In this document: positions 1 to 12,962 of the stretch, in pieces
How the letters are laid out: each line of letters starts with the position of its first letter
Position numbering within the stretch: position 1 is the first letter of the stretch
Source of the DNA: Hirudinaria manillensis
Lineage: Eukaryota; Annelida; Clitellata; Hirudinida; Hirudinidae
Assembly: GCA_034509925.1 (NCBI GenBank)
Contig: CM067529.1
Coordinates: 422,501 to 486,500, forward strand
DNA length: 64,000 bases
Direction of reading: 5' to 3'
Translations under genes and position numbers: made by a program
The notes under the pieces: model-generated
What the model was told of the DNA's origin: nothing
What the model saw: the letters and a program-made list of their open reading frames with translations, nothing else
Database searches by the model: none

Positions 1-2880
1 GAACTTAGTCTTGGGGGAACACACAAAAACAGAATCAACCTCTCACTTCAGCAGCAATTTCCCTCCCTCAGTGTGGATGCTATAAAAGTGATTAGAAATA
101 AGCCTCAATATCGTCATCTTCTCTCAAATATTATAATGGCAGACGTTAAGGCCGATGCTGGTATCTCAGCCTGTTGCAAAGCATTAGACCCAGAAAATAT
201 TATTGGTCCCTTGCAATTCATTGAAAGAAGAAGATTTTTTCTTCGATTGTCTGATGAAGAGTTCAGTTCGCTCATTGATTCCACTGAGGTATACGAGATT
301 AAAAGGTCACTTATCAACATAGAATATCAGAGATGGATTGCTGGCATAACAGTGTCAAAGAAGAGGACTCAAAAAGTGGCAAAGAAACATCAGACGAAGA
401 AGCAAGACAAGGTGCAAACAAGTGGCCGCAAATTCGTCAAATGGATCAATCGCAACTCAAAGCGTGCGATAAAAGAGAGGCGTCGGAAGGAGCAGTATGC
501 GAGGATCCAGCAGCTGTTTAGGAAAAGTCCAAGTCTTGGGGCACAAACGGTAATGAAAGGTGACTACGAGAAAAATGCAGTATGTCCTTCCGATGAAACA
601 TTGGTGGAGTATTGGGAGAAGGTTTTCACTCAAGCTTCCAAAACCGACTCCCGGCCATTGGATGAAACGATTGAGCCTATCGATGAAATGGACATTCCAA
701 TCACGGTCGATGAAATCATTCACGCGGCAAAAGGATTGAAAGATTCTGCCCCCGGCTTTGACGGCATGAAAAAAATTGATCTGAACAAAATTGCACCGGA
801 GGACCTGGCGACTCACATGACGCTTTGGTTATTTACTGGATGCCCTCCCGATGCACTCAGGAAAGGAATTGTCACCTGCATTCCAAAGAAACAAGAAAGT
901 CTGAAGCCAGAGGATTTTAGACCAATTACGGTGGGATCAATCATCGGTCGTTTATTTCACCGATTGCTGAGCAAGAGAATGCTCGCACACTGGTCCATCT
1001 CAAATCGTCAGAAGGCTTTCAGACACGGTGATGGCCTGGCGGATAATATATGGCTCGTGAAAGCAATCATACAGAAAAAGAAGGAACAGAAACAGAATCT
1101 CAATCTCACGTTCATTGATGTGACCAAAGCCTTCGATTCGGTTTCACACCAGTCCATTGTAAGAGCGGCTCACAGATTGGGAACTCCTCCTTTTTTGTTG
1201 AGATACATTTCAGAGGCCTACCGCGATTGTTCAGTTCAAATGAAGATTGGAGGCAAATTGAGTCGGGACATACCAGTTAATAGAGGAGTCAGGCAAGGAG
1301 ATCCAATGTCTCCTCTACTTTTCAACGCGGTTATCGACATGGTGATGTCAGAAGTAGACCAATCCATCGGTGTGACTGGCGATGTTAGTTCATCAGTCAA
1401 ATGCAATTATTTGGCGTTCGCAGATGATTTGATCCTGCTATCCTCTACTGATATTGGAATGAGGATGTTGTTGAAACAAGTCGAGGAATCTCTGGCAAAA
1501 GTTGGACTAATTATGAATGCCCAAAAATGTTCTTCACTGAGAGCGAAAGTGCAAAAGAAAAACAGTCCTTGGATTGTTGACCCGGATTCTTACCTCAGTG
1601 TCAGCCAGCTGCCAATCAAGGCAATGAACATTCTCGACACCTACCGATATCTTGGAATTGACATTGGCCCAAAAATGAAATACGCGTCACTAGGCGACAG
1701 AATGCATAAATCCTTGCATGCAATATCTAGAGCTCCTTTAAAGCCAAATCAAAAACTCTACACCCTAAGATCGAACCTTATTCCAAGCCTCGTGCACTAT
1801 CTTACCTTCAATAAAATCTCTTTGAAATCTCTAAAGGCTGCAGACACGAAAGTAAGATCTGCCGTCAGGCAATGGCTGCGCCTCCCAAAAGACACGCCGA
1901 CCGCCTTCTTCCATGCGGGGCTGAAATTTGGTGGATTGGGACTACTGCAGCTCAGAAAGTGGGTTCCACTCATCAGAACCAGCAGAATGAAATCTATGAT
2001 GGCTCGCTCGAAAAGCAATGAAGACGAATTCTTGCTCGACACTCTAAAGGACAACAGCATCGTCCTTGGAGAACACAGGAAGTTCGGGCAATTAAATTCG
2101 GAGTCGTCAGCCAAAAAACGACTTAAGGAAGAGACTCTCGAGAGCCTTTACAGCTCGGTAGACGGATTTGGACTCCAGTCCTTTTTCCAGGGTGTCGGTA
2201 TCAGTGAATGGATCGCGGATGGGCGTTCAAGATTGTTCCCGAGTGACTACTTAAAGTGCTTAAAGGTCAGAGCAGGCGTCCTCCCATGCAATCTCCGGGT
2301 TTCCAGATATCATCCAGAGGTAAACACCAAGTGTGACGCCGGTTGCAGAGTCACCGAGAGCCTGGATCACATTTTCCAGGTTTGTCCAGGAATGGATGTA
2401 TCGAGACGAGAGAGGCACAACAACCTCGTCCATCGGCTGGAAACGAAGTTGGCCGAGAAAGGGTACTTCACCAAAATCGAGCCGAGGATACCAGTTGAGG
2501 AAGGCATCAGAGTCCCTGACCTAGTCGCATGGAGTAAGGACGATTCAATCGTATGCGACGTCACCATTGTCTCTGATACCGCCTCACTGGACGAGGTCCA
2601 CTCATCCAAGACAGGGAAATATAACTCCAAAGACATCCACATCTGGATGTCTAACAATAGCCCTGGGGGTGCTATCTCTCCGAAGATCATAGTAACCGCC
2701 TTTGTATGCAACTTCAGAGGTGTAATATCCTCCAGATCTTACTTGTCATGGCGGGGCATCGGTCTGTCCAGAAACGGCATGATGTACCTGGCAACATCGG
2801 TTTTGCTGGACACCTACCTTATGTGGAAATTCCATAAGCGCAGAACTCATAAACGTTGGCGCCGGCGAATTGGACTATAG
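1..2880 (+). CDS. Reverse transcriptase / REL endonuclease polyprotein, partial (5' truncated by window edge)
   Basis: The frame is open from base 1 to the TAG at 2878-2880 with no stop, so the true start lies to the left. The first in-window GTG is at 73 and the first ATG at 136. Counting residues from 73, reverse transcriptase motifs are visible: FRPITVGS, TFIDVTKAFDSVSH (catalytic Asp), RQGDPMSPLLFN and the catalytic AFADDLILL. Towards the C terminus there is a CCHC knuckle (C-x3-C-x7-H-x4-C, CDAGCRVTESLDH...C), then VPDLVAW...CDVTIVSD, the PD...D restriction-like endonuclease signature. No apurinic endonuclease domain is visible. Such proteins nick DNA and copy element RNA at the nick. 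The frame has no stop or frameshift over 2.9 kb, so the copy looks young or recently active. Clade within the REL group is uncertain. Confidence 0.88.
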   Translation, partial: ELSLGGTHKNRINLSLQQQFPSLSVDAIKVIRNKPQYRHLLSNIIMADVKADAGISACCKALDPENIIGPLQFIERRRFFLRLSDEEFSSLIDSTEVYEIKRSLINIEYQRWIAGITVSKKRTQKVAKKHQTKKQDKVQTSGRKFVKWINRNSKRAIKERRRKEQYARIQQLFRKSPSLGAQTVMKGDYEKNAVCPSDETLVEYWEKVFTQASKTDSRPLDETIEPIDEMDIPITVDEIIHAAKGLKDSAPGFDGMKKIDLNKIAPEDLATHMTLWLFTGCPPDALRKGIVTCIPKKQESLKPEDFRPITVGSIIGRLFHRLLSKRMLAHWSISNRQKAFRHGDGLADNIWLVKAIIQKKKEQKQNLNLTFIDVTKAFDSVSHQSIVRAAHRLGTPPFLLRYISEAYRDCSVQMKIGGKLSRDIPVNRGVRQGDPMSPLLFNAVIDMVMSEVDQSIGVTGDVSSSVKCNYLAFADDLILLSSTDIGMRMLLKQVEESLAKVGLIMNAQKCSSLRAKVQKKNSPWIVDPDSYLSVSQLPIKAMNILDTYRYLGIDIGPKMKYASLGDRMHKSLHAISRAPLKPNQKLYTLRSNLIPSLVHYLTFNKISLKSLKAADTKVRSAVRQWLRLPKDTPTAFFHAGLKFGGLGLLQLRKWVPLIRTSRMKSMMARSKSNEDEFLLDTLKDNSIVLGEHRKFGQLNSESSAKKRLKEETLESLYSSVDGFGLQSFFQGVGISEWIADGRSRLFPSDYLKCLKVRAGVLPCNLRVSRYHPEVNTKCDAGCRVTESLDHIFQVCPGMDVSRRERHNNLVHRLETKLAEKGYFTKIEPRIPVEEGIRVPDLVAWSKDDSIVCDVTIVSDTASLDEVHSSKTGKYNSKDIHIWMSNNSPGGAISPKIIVTAFVCNFRGVISSRSYLSWRGIGLSRNGMMYLATSVLLDTYLMWKFHKRRTHKRWRRRIGL

Positions 2881-3058
2881 TGATTGATTATGGTTGATGT
2901 CGCTTGTTTATAACGCGGTGTTGTTGGCGCTGGGGAATGCGGTTGTATGTCCCGGGGTGATCTCGGGCCCGGATGGGGGACAGTGGATGTTAGTTGAGGT
3001 GTTTGATGATCGCGTTTGCTGTTGGATGATTTTTTTGGCCGAGAAAATAAAGGGGAAA

Positions 3059-3232
<174 letters not shown>

Positions 3233-3604
3233 GGTTATGATGATGATGATTATTATTATTATTATTATCATACAATTAAGTATTGTCAATAATAAAATTA
3301 AATAATTAAATTAACATTTAAGATGATAATTTAGACCTTTTACGTTGTTGATGATGATGATGATGATGATGATGATATCATTATAATAAATTAGATGTTT
3401 ATAATTCCTTTATCCCTCACCAACCACGTCACCGTTGATGGTCTAAAAAATAATGACGCCGCAGTCGCTTCGACCGCAAGCGACGACAGCAGCAACAGAT
3501 CCAGAAGAGCAGTTGCTAACTCTTAAGAACCGATATTTCCTATTGAAGAAAATTCGATAAAACCAATAGAGATGCGACAGTCTTCCGTTTTGGCCGACTG
3601 GACG

Positions 3605-3673
3605 TGAGTGAGTGAGTAGGTGGATGAGTGAGTGAGTGAGTCTGTGAGTGAGTAGGTGAATGAGTGAGTGAGT
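3605..3673 (+). repeat. Degenerate (GTGA)n array
   Basis: GTGA/GAGT units interrupted by TAGGT and CTGT variants. Same unit as the long perfect arrays at 9760, 12522 and 14234 but diverged. The flanks hold no recognisable gene. Confidence 0.8.
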
Positions 3674-4119
3674 GTACATTAAGTAATTTATTTTATTTTT
3701 TTGAAACAATTACAGTTTGCAGTCTATATTTATGAAGGCGCTAACTTAACGTCGCTACTCATGAACCGAAACTGATGATTTATGGCTATCGATAGTGGAG
3801 GTGATGATGACGATATGTTATGTTGGGCGTGATGATAATGATCCTCTCCGTTACCCCTATAAAAATAGCCATTTCTCTTTGGTGTATTTCAAATTCTCTA
3901 AAAATTATGACTGCTGGTGACATGAAAAATCGTCTTCAATTGAAAACTGACTGACAGCTTGATTACACGAATTGGTAACAGCGTTGGTTGACATATATAT
4001 GCCCATTATTTTTCGTAATAATTATAATATTTGCGGAAGAGTTCATAATAACTGTAGGGAATATTATTATTATTATTATTAAAAAAATTTTTTTTGGTGC
4101 GTTTTCAACTGTAACTCAC

Positions 4120-4978
4120 AGTTCCCGTGGCGGTAGCTGAAGCTGTGGTGCCTTTCGGCCGACTGAACGAGCCGCAAGTACTGCAGACGCGTCTGTAGCA
4201 GCTGACGCAGACGCGGCCGATACCGTCGTCAAAGCGCTTGGAGAAGCAGAGACGACAGAGTCTGATGTCGCTCTGTTTCAGCAGGTCGCCTTTGTTAGCA
4301 GTATCCATTCTGATCATCTCTTCGTATTTGAGAACAGACTGCTCGAGTTTTCTGCGGGTGGTTGAGTGAGTGATCAATGGAGTGGGATGGTAAACAAAGG
4401 ATATGAATAGCAAATGCTTCATTCGTTTCAGTGATCGGCTCAATAAAGAAACCAAGAAAAACATCCCGCTTAAAGAGACTTCAAAAAATTACCCTTCATT
4501 CCATTCTTTGCCCGTCGTTCGATCTTTTTGATGTTTATCAATATCCTGCAAGCGATCCTGTAAACGATCTGCCTCATGGGCACCGCTATCATCATCGTCG
4601 TCGTCGTCATCGTAACTCCACGCCATTTTTGTAAAACCCCAATCTCTGTCTACTCTCAATTCTTCAAAACCCCACTTCTATCACAATTTCAATCAGCCAA
4701 CAAAATGTTATTCCACCACTTACATACGTCCGTCCATCCACTCACCTGATCCTTTCATTTTCTTCGAGTTCGAACTTTTCCATCCTGGCAAACACCTCTT
4801 TCAGAGCCCGAATCTCAGCGTCCGTCAGGTGTTCAATGTCCGGTGAAGGTGGATAGACTGGCGTGATCGAGCCCGGAAACAGCCTCTTGCCCGCTCTGAA
4901 CGGCGGCAAGCGACCACCGCCAGTGGCCGACGTCGTCGTCGCAGCTGTCGTCGATGTGGCCGTTCTGGTGGAGGACAT
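4120..4978 (-). CDS. RIM/rabphilin-type Rab effector, N-terminal exons (partial, continues left)
   Basis: Two coding exons join in phase: 4746-4978 (ATG at 4978, donor CAG|GTGAG) and 4120-4351 (acceptor CCCGCAG|AA, donor ACT|GTGAGT). The joined protein has a low-complexity Ser/Thr/Ala start, then PDIEHLTDAEIRALKEVFAR, an acidic helix, and a zinc-binding module with three visible CxxC pairs (CRLC, CVSC, CSTC) around FDDGIGRVC. This is the Rab-binding helix plus FYVE-like zinc finger found at the N terminus of RIM, rabphilin and Noc2, effectors of Rab3/Rab27 in vesicle exocytosis. The DG-G spacing inside the finger and the PD...HLT start lean towards RIM. The next exons would lie below 4120, where I see only repeats and the retrotransposon, so a long intron or the window edge cuts the gene. 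Family call fairly sure; member uncertain. Confidence 0.7.
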
Positions 4979-5146
4979 CTTTGGCTCGTTATGGTCTGAT
5001 TGGAAGGAAGTAAATTGAAATCTTAGCCTTCGAGTGACTTCGTTCCCTCTTAGAATTCTTAGTCACGTTGTCGTCGTCGTCTTGAAAGTATGGAGAATAG
5101 TTTTTGTTAATCAGCTTGGTGCTGTATGAGTTATGTGAATGGATAT

Positions 5147-5241
5147 GGGATGGATGGACGGATGGATGGATGGTTGGATGGATGGATGGATGGATGGATG
5201 GACGGATGGACAGATGGATGGATGGGTGGATGGATGGATGG
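5147..5241 (+). repeat. (GGAT)n tetranucleotide array
   Basis: About 20 GGAT units with single-base variants (GGAC, GGTT, GGGT). Lies upstream of the RIM-type first coding exon. Confidence 0.85.
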
Positions 5242-5369
5242 TAGGTGGCTTGGCGGGTGGGTTAAAGGATGGGCAGAAAGATGGGTTTACGGATGATGGT
5301 GAATAAGCCACTTCTGAACTGTGAAGCACTGAAGGAACGGAGGAATGAATCAAAAAATCTGGAACCAAG

Positions 5370-8300
5370 CAATTCGAACGAGCGCGTGACGTAATGGAAG
5401 AAATTACTGGTTTTTTTTTTAATTATTTTCTTTCATTAAATTTGATTTATAACTGAAATTTGACGGAAAATGATGGACAGATGATTTTATGGTTGTTCTT
5501 GTGTACAAATTGATTTCTTTTCTAAGCTCTAAATAAATTTACTTCTGAATGAAAAGTCGCAAAACGTGAGGCTATTTATAACCAGACGGAAATTCTATTT
5601 CCCGGAAATTTTTAAGACAATTTATCTGGAAAAGTGATTTCTATATGATTACCTGTACACGCCAACTCTAGTGTCTAGTGTACAAGTTGAGGGAGTGGAT
5701 TCAACCCATCCATTCCAACCCTGGGTTGTCGAAGGATCTCAAGGAGGATTGGAAATCATTAACAAATGACTCCCGGAGCGGACTTTGTGAGTGAAGCAAT
5801 TACTCAGTAACTCCGTTGACGACGACGATGATGACGATGACGATGTTGATGATGATGATGATGATGATGATGAATACACATATTCATCTGAGGACTCATC
5901 TCTTGTCACTGCGTACTTGCTTCCCTGAAGAGAAAATTATGACAATCCGCGTCCCAGTAATACTGCCATCCAGCATTGTAATAAACCTAAGCAAATTAGA
6001 CGAGTAGACCTCTGATAAAACGCTCTTTTAGATCTTTATCAGTAACATCATAAGTCATGACTCACGACACACAGGTCTGTGACAGAGAAATAATATTATA
6101 AATTTATTATTTATAAAATATAGATGATTATATTTAGTAATAATTAATATTCATAGTCTTTATGAATATTGCTAGAGCTAGTAATCCTTATTTTGAAATA
6201 AACGATACACTTGATACACCAACTTATTTCTTAATTATCTTAATTAACAATATAAAATAAAAGACACTAAAATGCGATCTCTTAATAATTTTACAACAAC
6301 AGTTCCAAATTAGAGGCCAAATGGGATGAGTAGAAAGAGATTCCTTCTCTTCGACACTTTGTCCATTTTTCACAGACAGTAAATAAATGTTAAATGAATT
6401 AATAAAAAAATAAATATAAATAAAACAACAATAATAAGGCAATAGAGCAATAGGAACATTGTTGATATTATTAATGCAGCGTTTGCTGTTACTGTTATCC
6501 ATAATATCGCCACAACAAACCAAACTGTTGATTGCTAGACAACTCTAGGGAGACGATTTGCAATATTTACTTTGGCTGGACGTTTTGGACTGACGGACGG
6601 ACGAATAGACGCTGATAGAAGGAGAGATTAATAAATGGGTGGGTGGATGGCATTTTGGATGGCACTTGATGTATCTGAGGAATGTGGGGAGAATTATTTG
6701 GAAGAGAATATTTTTTGTCTCTCGTGGCTAAATGTATTTCTTGCTCTCAAACACCAGTGGGAAATGGGCAGTGTCTGGCAAGGCGTTGAAGGGGAAATGA
6801 GACTGGGGAAATTTGGGTGGGTTGAGTGGATTATTATTTGGATGGGGTTTTGTTCGGAAATATTTTCGTCAACCCTGTCAGCGATGACATGAAATTTTAT
6901 AATTTTACTCCGATAAAATCCACTCTTAACCGTTCTCTTTCTGATGCAGTGATTCGACTCGTCATCATCGTCAGCGTTGCAATCGTCATCATCTTTTTTC
7001 CCCTCAACGTCGACATACTGAACCACATTTGATGAGAAGTTGACGTGGACGGCGACGACGATGACGACGACGATGATAAAAGTTGATAATGTTTGCCGCG
7101 GATAACATCGGCGTGACTTCTGCCAGAAGAAATCGAAGTATGTAAACATCACGTGATGGTGATGCTGGCGACGACGACGACGACGATGGTCGGCCATGTT
7201 GGATTATCTGACGGTGACAACGCTAAGGTGACATTTCGGGTCTCGTCATGGTAGGGTTTTTGAAAATTTCCAGGGAATGAAAACAAAAAAAATCTGAAAA
7301 ATATTTCTGAACATTTCATCGAGAAGATGCTGATAATGATGACGGCGACGTTGAAAAGGTAATATTGTTCCTATCACGACTTAATCCAGAGCTTGCGACG
7401 TGCCAAGCAAGCTCATTTCCACACTAGTTTGTCCTTCAACTTCTTCTAATACCAGATGATAAATTTAACATCAAAATTAAATCAAACTAATCAAAAAAGG
7501 CGCAAGGGCATGACCCGGCACGGCACAATTTCTAGTCTGACTTAAACCTTGGCCCGACACGATTCCCACGTCCGGAATTGCAATTAGGCCAAATTATAAT
7601 TAGGTCAAACATCAGATGTCTTTAGGTATCCGTGGTTTTTATGGAATGTTAAATTGAATATTTAACTAATTTTGTGACGTGACAAATCAAATGTGAGGAA
7701 AAACAATTTAACAAATGGATTGGTGTATGGTTTGGTATTTAATATTTCCTTCCTTCGAGAAAAGGTCTTTATGCGCACTTGATGACCTCGGACGAAATGA
7801 CCCCATGGACAAATGATGCTTGGCAATGATGGACAAAATCCAAGTTTAAGGCTTTTTGTTAATCAATAGAGAAACCGGGGTTTAAGTTTAGGGTTAGGGT
7901 CGGTCCGTTTGTCCATTCATCTGCCCATCCAGCCATTCATCTCTTAGTAATGTTATTTTAGGACCATAATTATTTAAAAAATAAATGAAAAGACAACCTA
8001 AAACATAATAATTACGATCCAACACAACCATCAGAGAGCTTCATTGCGATTCTCCCGCGGTTTCAGGGTAAGATTTACTTTCCACGATTCATGACCCCAA
8101 ACACCCTAAGCCTATGGTCTGATAGCAGGACTCGTCCAGGACATTAAATATTCGATGCTGTCTCTTAGTCGATTGTGCCCTCTTCCTGTTGTTGTTGTTG
8201 TTGTTGCTGTTGATGGTGACGACGACGGGTTTAATGATGGTGGTAACATCAATGAAGATAAATATGATGACGACAGAGGCAATGATCCTTTACGAGTTAA

Positions 8301-9759
8301 AGAGAACTCCAAATTTAAATTACAATTGATGATAATAGTTTTCAATACCACAAATGAACGAACGAACGAACGAATAAATAAATATTTGAATATAAGTAAC
8401 AAATAAATAAATAGCAACTACTGAGAATAAATCCTTTAGCTTTATCCTTTGATCATCTGAATTTTATTTGATGAAAGCAAAGTTTGAGTCCGTCCACTGA
8501 TTTCGAAAGATTCCGAGTCACAAAAAAAAAAAACAACAATTTCAACCGGAAGTCTGCATTCAAAAGAATCGGCCTCACTTCCAAATGCATTTCCGCATAT
8601 AATATTCAGATGCATTGATCCATCCAGGCAGTGGAATTCGAACCATATCTAATCGTCTCGAGTGGACTTTAAAATCATTTCAGATAAAATTATTTTAAAT
8701 AATTTCAATGAAATGGTTTTAAAAATTTTCCATTACAATTTAGAGTAAATGAAGCAGCGGTGTCCGTAAATATCTCGTTTCGACCGACCTTTAGGCGATC
8801 AACTCAAATGAAGTGGTGATGACGATGACGACGACGACGACGACGACAATACTTCAGTTTACAAGTTCATAATAACTCTGTAAGGATGTAACTCTGTAAG
8901 GATTTTGGTGGCCGTTTTCTTTGGATTGTAAACAATTGCAATTCAAAATGCACTGAATGAATTCTGAACTCTGATCCGAACTGAGGCTCAGTGAATCGTG
9001 CGATGAAAAATTTCATTTTAAATAATTTCATTTATTTTTTTGAAAACTTGAAAAAATTAAATCAAAAGAACTTCCTTATTATAAACAATTAAAATATAAA
9101 TTAATAATAATAAATAATTATAATAATAATTATTGACAAACAAACCTTTTTTTATTCAGCGATAGTCTTTCTTCAAATCCATCGTCTAAGGAATCTACTT
9201 AATTATTCACGACTGATTATAATAAATTATGTAGTAATCATCATTATAATTCGAAGAATTTGTTAGAAGGTTTTGCGAAAAGAATTTTTAAATCTTCGAA
9301 TAACCTTTCACTGGACTGACTAGAGACTATGTGAGTCGGACGATATTAAGATTCGAGACTGCTAATAACGACGTTATAGTGTAGCAGAGTCTCTAACAGA
9401 GACATACAACGATCACTTCAGTCCATCGGAGTCTCGAAATGACGCGAAGCGTGGAGGTTTTTTATTTTTCCATTGAACTTTCCATGACCTAACTAGCAGA
9501 AAGAAGTTGCCAAAATTGTCGACGGAATTGAAAGCGAAAATCATTCCTTCAGATCCAGTTTTTTCCCCGATCTAGTAGCGCAATGTCTCTCGGCGATAGA
9601 ATTTGATTCTACTCTTCTGCGCGCTGCTCGACGCTTTTTGTGGACGCTTTCTGAGAATCGGGAAAGACAGCGCCGATGTCCATTGTTAGAGATCTCAGAC
9701 TGGCGTGAGGATATATTCTTTTAGAGAGGTGATTCAGTGCGGATGGTTTGATGAATTGG
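5370..9759. other. Gene-poor stretch with simple repeats
   Basis: No exon I can support. It holds GAT/GAC triplet runs (about 5820-5875, 7040-7080, 7160-7190, 8818-8850), one copy of an interspersed repeat (6249-6323) and AT-rich sequence. Open frames here are short, of simple composition and not flanked by convincing splice sites. Confidence 0.6.
6249..6323 (-). repeat. Interspersed repeat family, copy A
   Basis: About 75 bp starting CAATATAAAATAAAAGACAC and ending AGAGGCCAAA, about 90% identical by eye to 23229-23303 and to the reverse complement of 16734-16834. It stops before the GCTAACCCAGCC end carried by the other two copies. Strand is relative to copy B, assigned + arbitrarily. Confidence 0.8.
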
Positions 9760-10080
9760 AGTGAGTGAGTGAGTGAGTGAGTGAGTGAGTGAGTGAGTGA
9801 GTGAGTGAGTGAGTGAGTGAGTGAGTGAGTGAGTGAGTGAGTGAGTGAGTGAGTGAGTGAGTGAGTGAGTGAGTGAGTGAGTGAGTGAGTGAGTGAGTGA
9901 GTGAGTGAGTGAGTGAGTGAGTGAGTGAGTGAGTGAGTGAGTGAGTGAGTGAGTGAGTGAGTGAGTGAGTGAGTGAGTGAGTGAGTGAGTGAGTGAGTGA
10001 GTGAGTGAGTGAGTGAGTGAGTGAGTGAGTGAGTGAGTGAGTGAGTGAGTGAGTGAGTGAGTGAGTGAGTGAGTGAGTGA
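9760..10080 (+). repeat. (GTGA)n array, about 80 perfect units
   Basis: 320 bp of uninterrupted GTGA. It is followed by two short GTGATCGTCTAGGTGA variants to about 10115 and then CCTAACCCTAA. The complementary strand reads as a meaningless SLTH-repeat frame. No exon was found at its left edge. Confidence 0.95.
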
Positions 10081-10138
10081 TCGTCTAGGTGAGTGAGTGA
10101 GTGATCGTCTAGGTGATCGGGCAATTGAACGGTTGAGC

Positions 10139-10512
10139 CTAACCCTAACCCTGAGTGAGTGAAAGCTGTAGAAAAAAAAACCTTGCATTCATTTCCCGCA
10201 ATAGAAAACTTTCAAAAGATGTCATCAGCCACGCTTTAGGTCGTAAAGTGTTGTTATTTTTCAGTTCCAGGTGTTCCTTACACTGCTAATCCATCCGCAA
10301 CCATATGGCGTATTTCACACGATACATGCATCACAGGCGAAGCACACACACACACACAAACATATACATACGGACACGGCAGCATTCACCCTATCTTTGC
10401 AGTGGGTTAACCTAACCTCTAACCCTAACCTTGATTGTAATGCTTAAACTTCCAACCCTAAGCCTAACCATTAACTCTAATCCTAACCTTAACCATAACC
10501 CTAATCCTATCC
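10139..10512 (+). repeat. Interstitial telomere-like CCTAA tracts
   Basis: A short CCTAACCCTAACCC run (10139-10153), a CA run near 10340, and about 110 bp of degenerate CCTAA/CTAACC units (10404-10512). Too degenerate and too internal to be a functional telomere. Confidence 0.75.
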
Positions 10513-10639
10513 GTGGCCATGGTAACCATGGTGCATTATTATCCTCCATGGTAATGTTAAATTATCAAAAAGTCCTGCCTGTTACAAAAGCTACAAATCA
10601 GGAAGTGCTTAACAATTGGTGGGGCTTGGTCACGTGATT

Positions 10640-11235
10640 TTCATTTATTTTTAGCTCCAAATATCGGGAATTAAATTCGTTTTAATTTTTATCATTTTTT
10701 TTTTCAAATTTATTTAAAATCGGTTAAAATGTCTTAATTAATAGAATTAAAATTAATTTATTTTCAATTTAATTTATTTTTATCAACCTACGTTTAAATG
10801 GCATATGTTTATAAAATATTCATCAGACGTTCTTGTTTTTAATAAAACATTTATATTAATTATTTATTAATTAATTATTTATAATTTCATGAATTTATAT
10901 TCTCAGGTTTACATTTTCGTAACAAATGACGATAAATTCAATGGGATTTAAACCATATAATAATTTAAAATATTTAAAAACTTAAATAAAAATAATTTCA
11001 AATCCTAGAGTAAAGATAAAGGTCATCAACATGGCGCCCAACTACTTTGCGCAGTCATCTTTCCAACTGGTCAGGTTTTATTATAATGTCAACGTTACAA
11101 ATTTGACATTTATTTTGAAGACAATAAAATTAATTATTTTTATTTTAAAATAATTTTTTTTTAAACCTTTTTGTATTTTTTTACATTGATACCAAATTGA
11201 TTCATTAATTAAATAAAAATAAATAAATAAATAAT

Positions 11236-11271
<36 letters not shown>

Positions 11272-11548
11272 TAAACATTAAAATCGATGAAAATTAGTAA
11301 ATCAGTTGATTGCTTTCATTCATTTGCGTTCAGTCATTCGTTCTTTCACCGTAATTGAGATGACTACGGGAATGACATTTCTAATTTTAAATAAATTATG
11401 ATAATTACCATTTATTTATTTATTTGTTTATTTATTTATTTACTTGTAACAATTGCTATTTTTACTGAATTTTATGAATTATTATTATTTAAATATATTT
11501 ACTAATAATAACTTCATTAAATATTATTATTATTATTGTTATTATTAC

Positions 11549-11599
<51 letters not shown>

Positions 11600-12002
11600 G
11601 TCTCGATTTCAAAGCACCTTGTTGTCATGAGCCAAGATTAAAAGAGTTTTTCCTTCCTGGATATAAAAAATTAAACACAATAAAATTAAATGAAATCCAC
11701 GTCCTTCTAGCGCTTCCTTCTGGATTTTTGTGACCTTTTAAATGAATTAAATCATAATTAATTAAATATCTTTTTAATTTAATTAAATATCTAAAAAGAT
11801 ATTTTATTTATATATTTATTTATAAAAGATATTATAATTTAATTAAATATCTTTTTAATTTAATTAAAAATCTTTTTAATTTAATTAAAAATCTTTTTAA
11901 TTTAATTTTCTTTAATTGTTTCTCAGTGCACGTTAATATTTTTCGCATTTATAATTATAATTGATAATTCGCTCAATAAATGACGACGACGATACTGATG
12001 AT

Positions 12003-12045
<43 letters not shown>

Positions 12046-12490
12046 GTGACGGTGACGGTGACGATGACGATGACGATGATGATGATGACGTAACGATCAT
12101 TATTCCACTTCCTGCCGCACAAATCATGACATGCCACACGATGATCAAAAGCCATGAAAAATGCTTTGAAAAAAAAACCGTCAATTAAATTAAATTTCTT
12201 TTTTCAGACATTATAATTTATAATTAGAAATAATTTCAAATAATAAATATTTTTTAATAATTTCGTAAAATAAAATGCTGACGCTTTATAATCACAGCTT
12301 TTAATATCGTGATCAATATTCATCGTCATCGTCGTCGTCGTCGTTGTTGTTGTTGATGTTTTTGTTTTTGTTGTTGTTTTTGTTTTTGTTGGAAGGAGTG
12401 TGGAATCAAAATTGGAGCTCATTTTGTTTGAAATGTGATCTACAAAATTACATACATTTTAGGCAGGAGTTCAAAAATTCTGCCTCGTAT
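10640..12490. other. AT-rich gene-free stretch with microsatellites
   Basis: Contains (AAT)n at about 11240-11272, (ATT)n at about 11522-11600, an AT-palindromic tract at 11755-11905 built from repeated TTTTTAATTTAATTAAA units, and GAC/GAT runs at 11982-12090. I see no exon. Confidence 0.6.
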
Positions 12491-12521
12491 CTCTAATATG
12501 TTGGTTGATAGACCAAGTGTA

Positions 12522-12664
12522 TGAGTGAGTGAGTGAGTGAGTGAGTGAGTGAGTGAGTGAGTGAGTGAGTGAGTGAGTGAGTGAGTGAGTGAGTGAGTGA
12601 GTGAGTGAGTGAGTGAGTGAGTGAGTGAGTGAGTGAGTGAGTGAGTGAGTGAGTGAGTGAGTGA
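12522..12664 (+). repeat. (GTGA)n array, about 36 perfect units
   Basis: 143 bp of uninterrupted GTGA/GAGT. No recognisable exon abuts it, unlike the array at 14234. Confidence 0.95.
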
Positions 12665-12896
12665 GCGGCTAAGTTAGAACAGGAATGCTATGAACAATCC
12701 AATTAACAACTTATTATATTAATAAAAACAACAACAATACATCGGACGACAATTTTTCCGGTTTCAACTCCATTGAGCCAATTTGTCACCGCTGTGACCA
12801 TGGTAACGAGTACCTTCGGGAGTCAAATGTACCCTGACGACATCATCAAAAAGACGGAAGTTATAAAGGCTGGGTTATGCCTCATTCATCCATCCT

Positions 12897-12962
12897 TTCA
12901 TTCATTCATTCATTCGTTCGTTCGTTCGTTCGTTCGTTCGTTCGTTCATTCATTCATTCATT
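12897..12962 (+). repeat. (TTCA)n-(TTCG)n-(TTCA)n tetranucleotide array
   Basis: Three phased blocks: TTCA units, then nine TTCG units, then TTCA units. The central C-to-G change spread across adjacent units suggests replication slippage of a mutated unit. Confidence 0.9.

Noticed and set aside
73..75. Retrotransposon protein start at 73
   Set aside because: The codon is GTG and the frame stays open to base 1, so the true start is outside the window.
9609..10188. Long minus-strand frames rich in SLTH repeats
   Set aside because: Pure translation of the (GTGA)n array; no domain, no splice context, and all frames of such an array are open on that strand.
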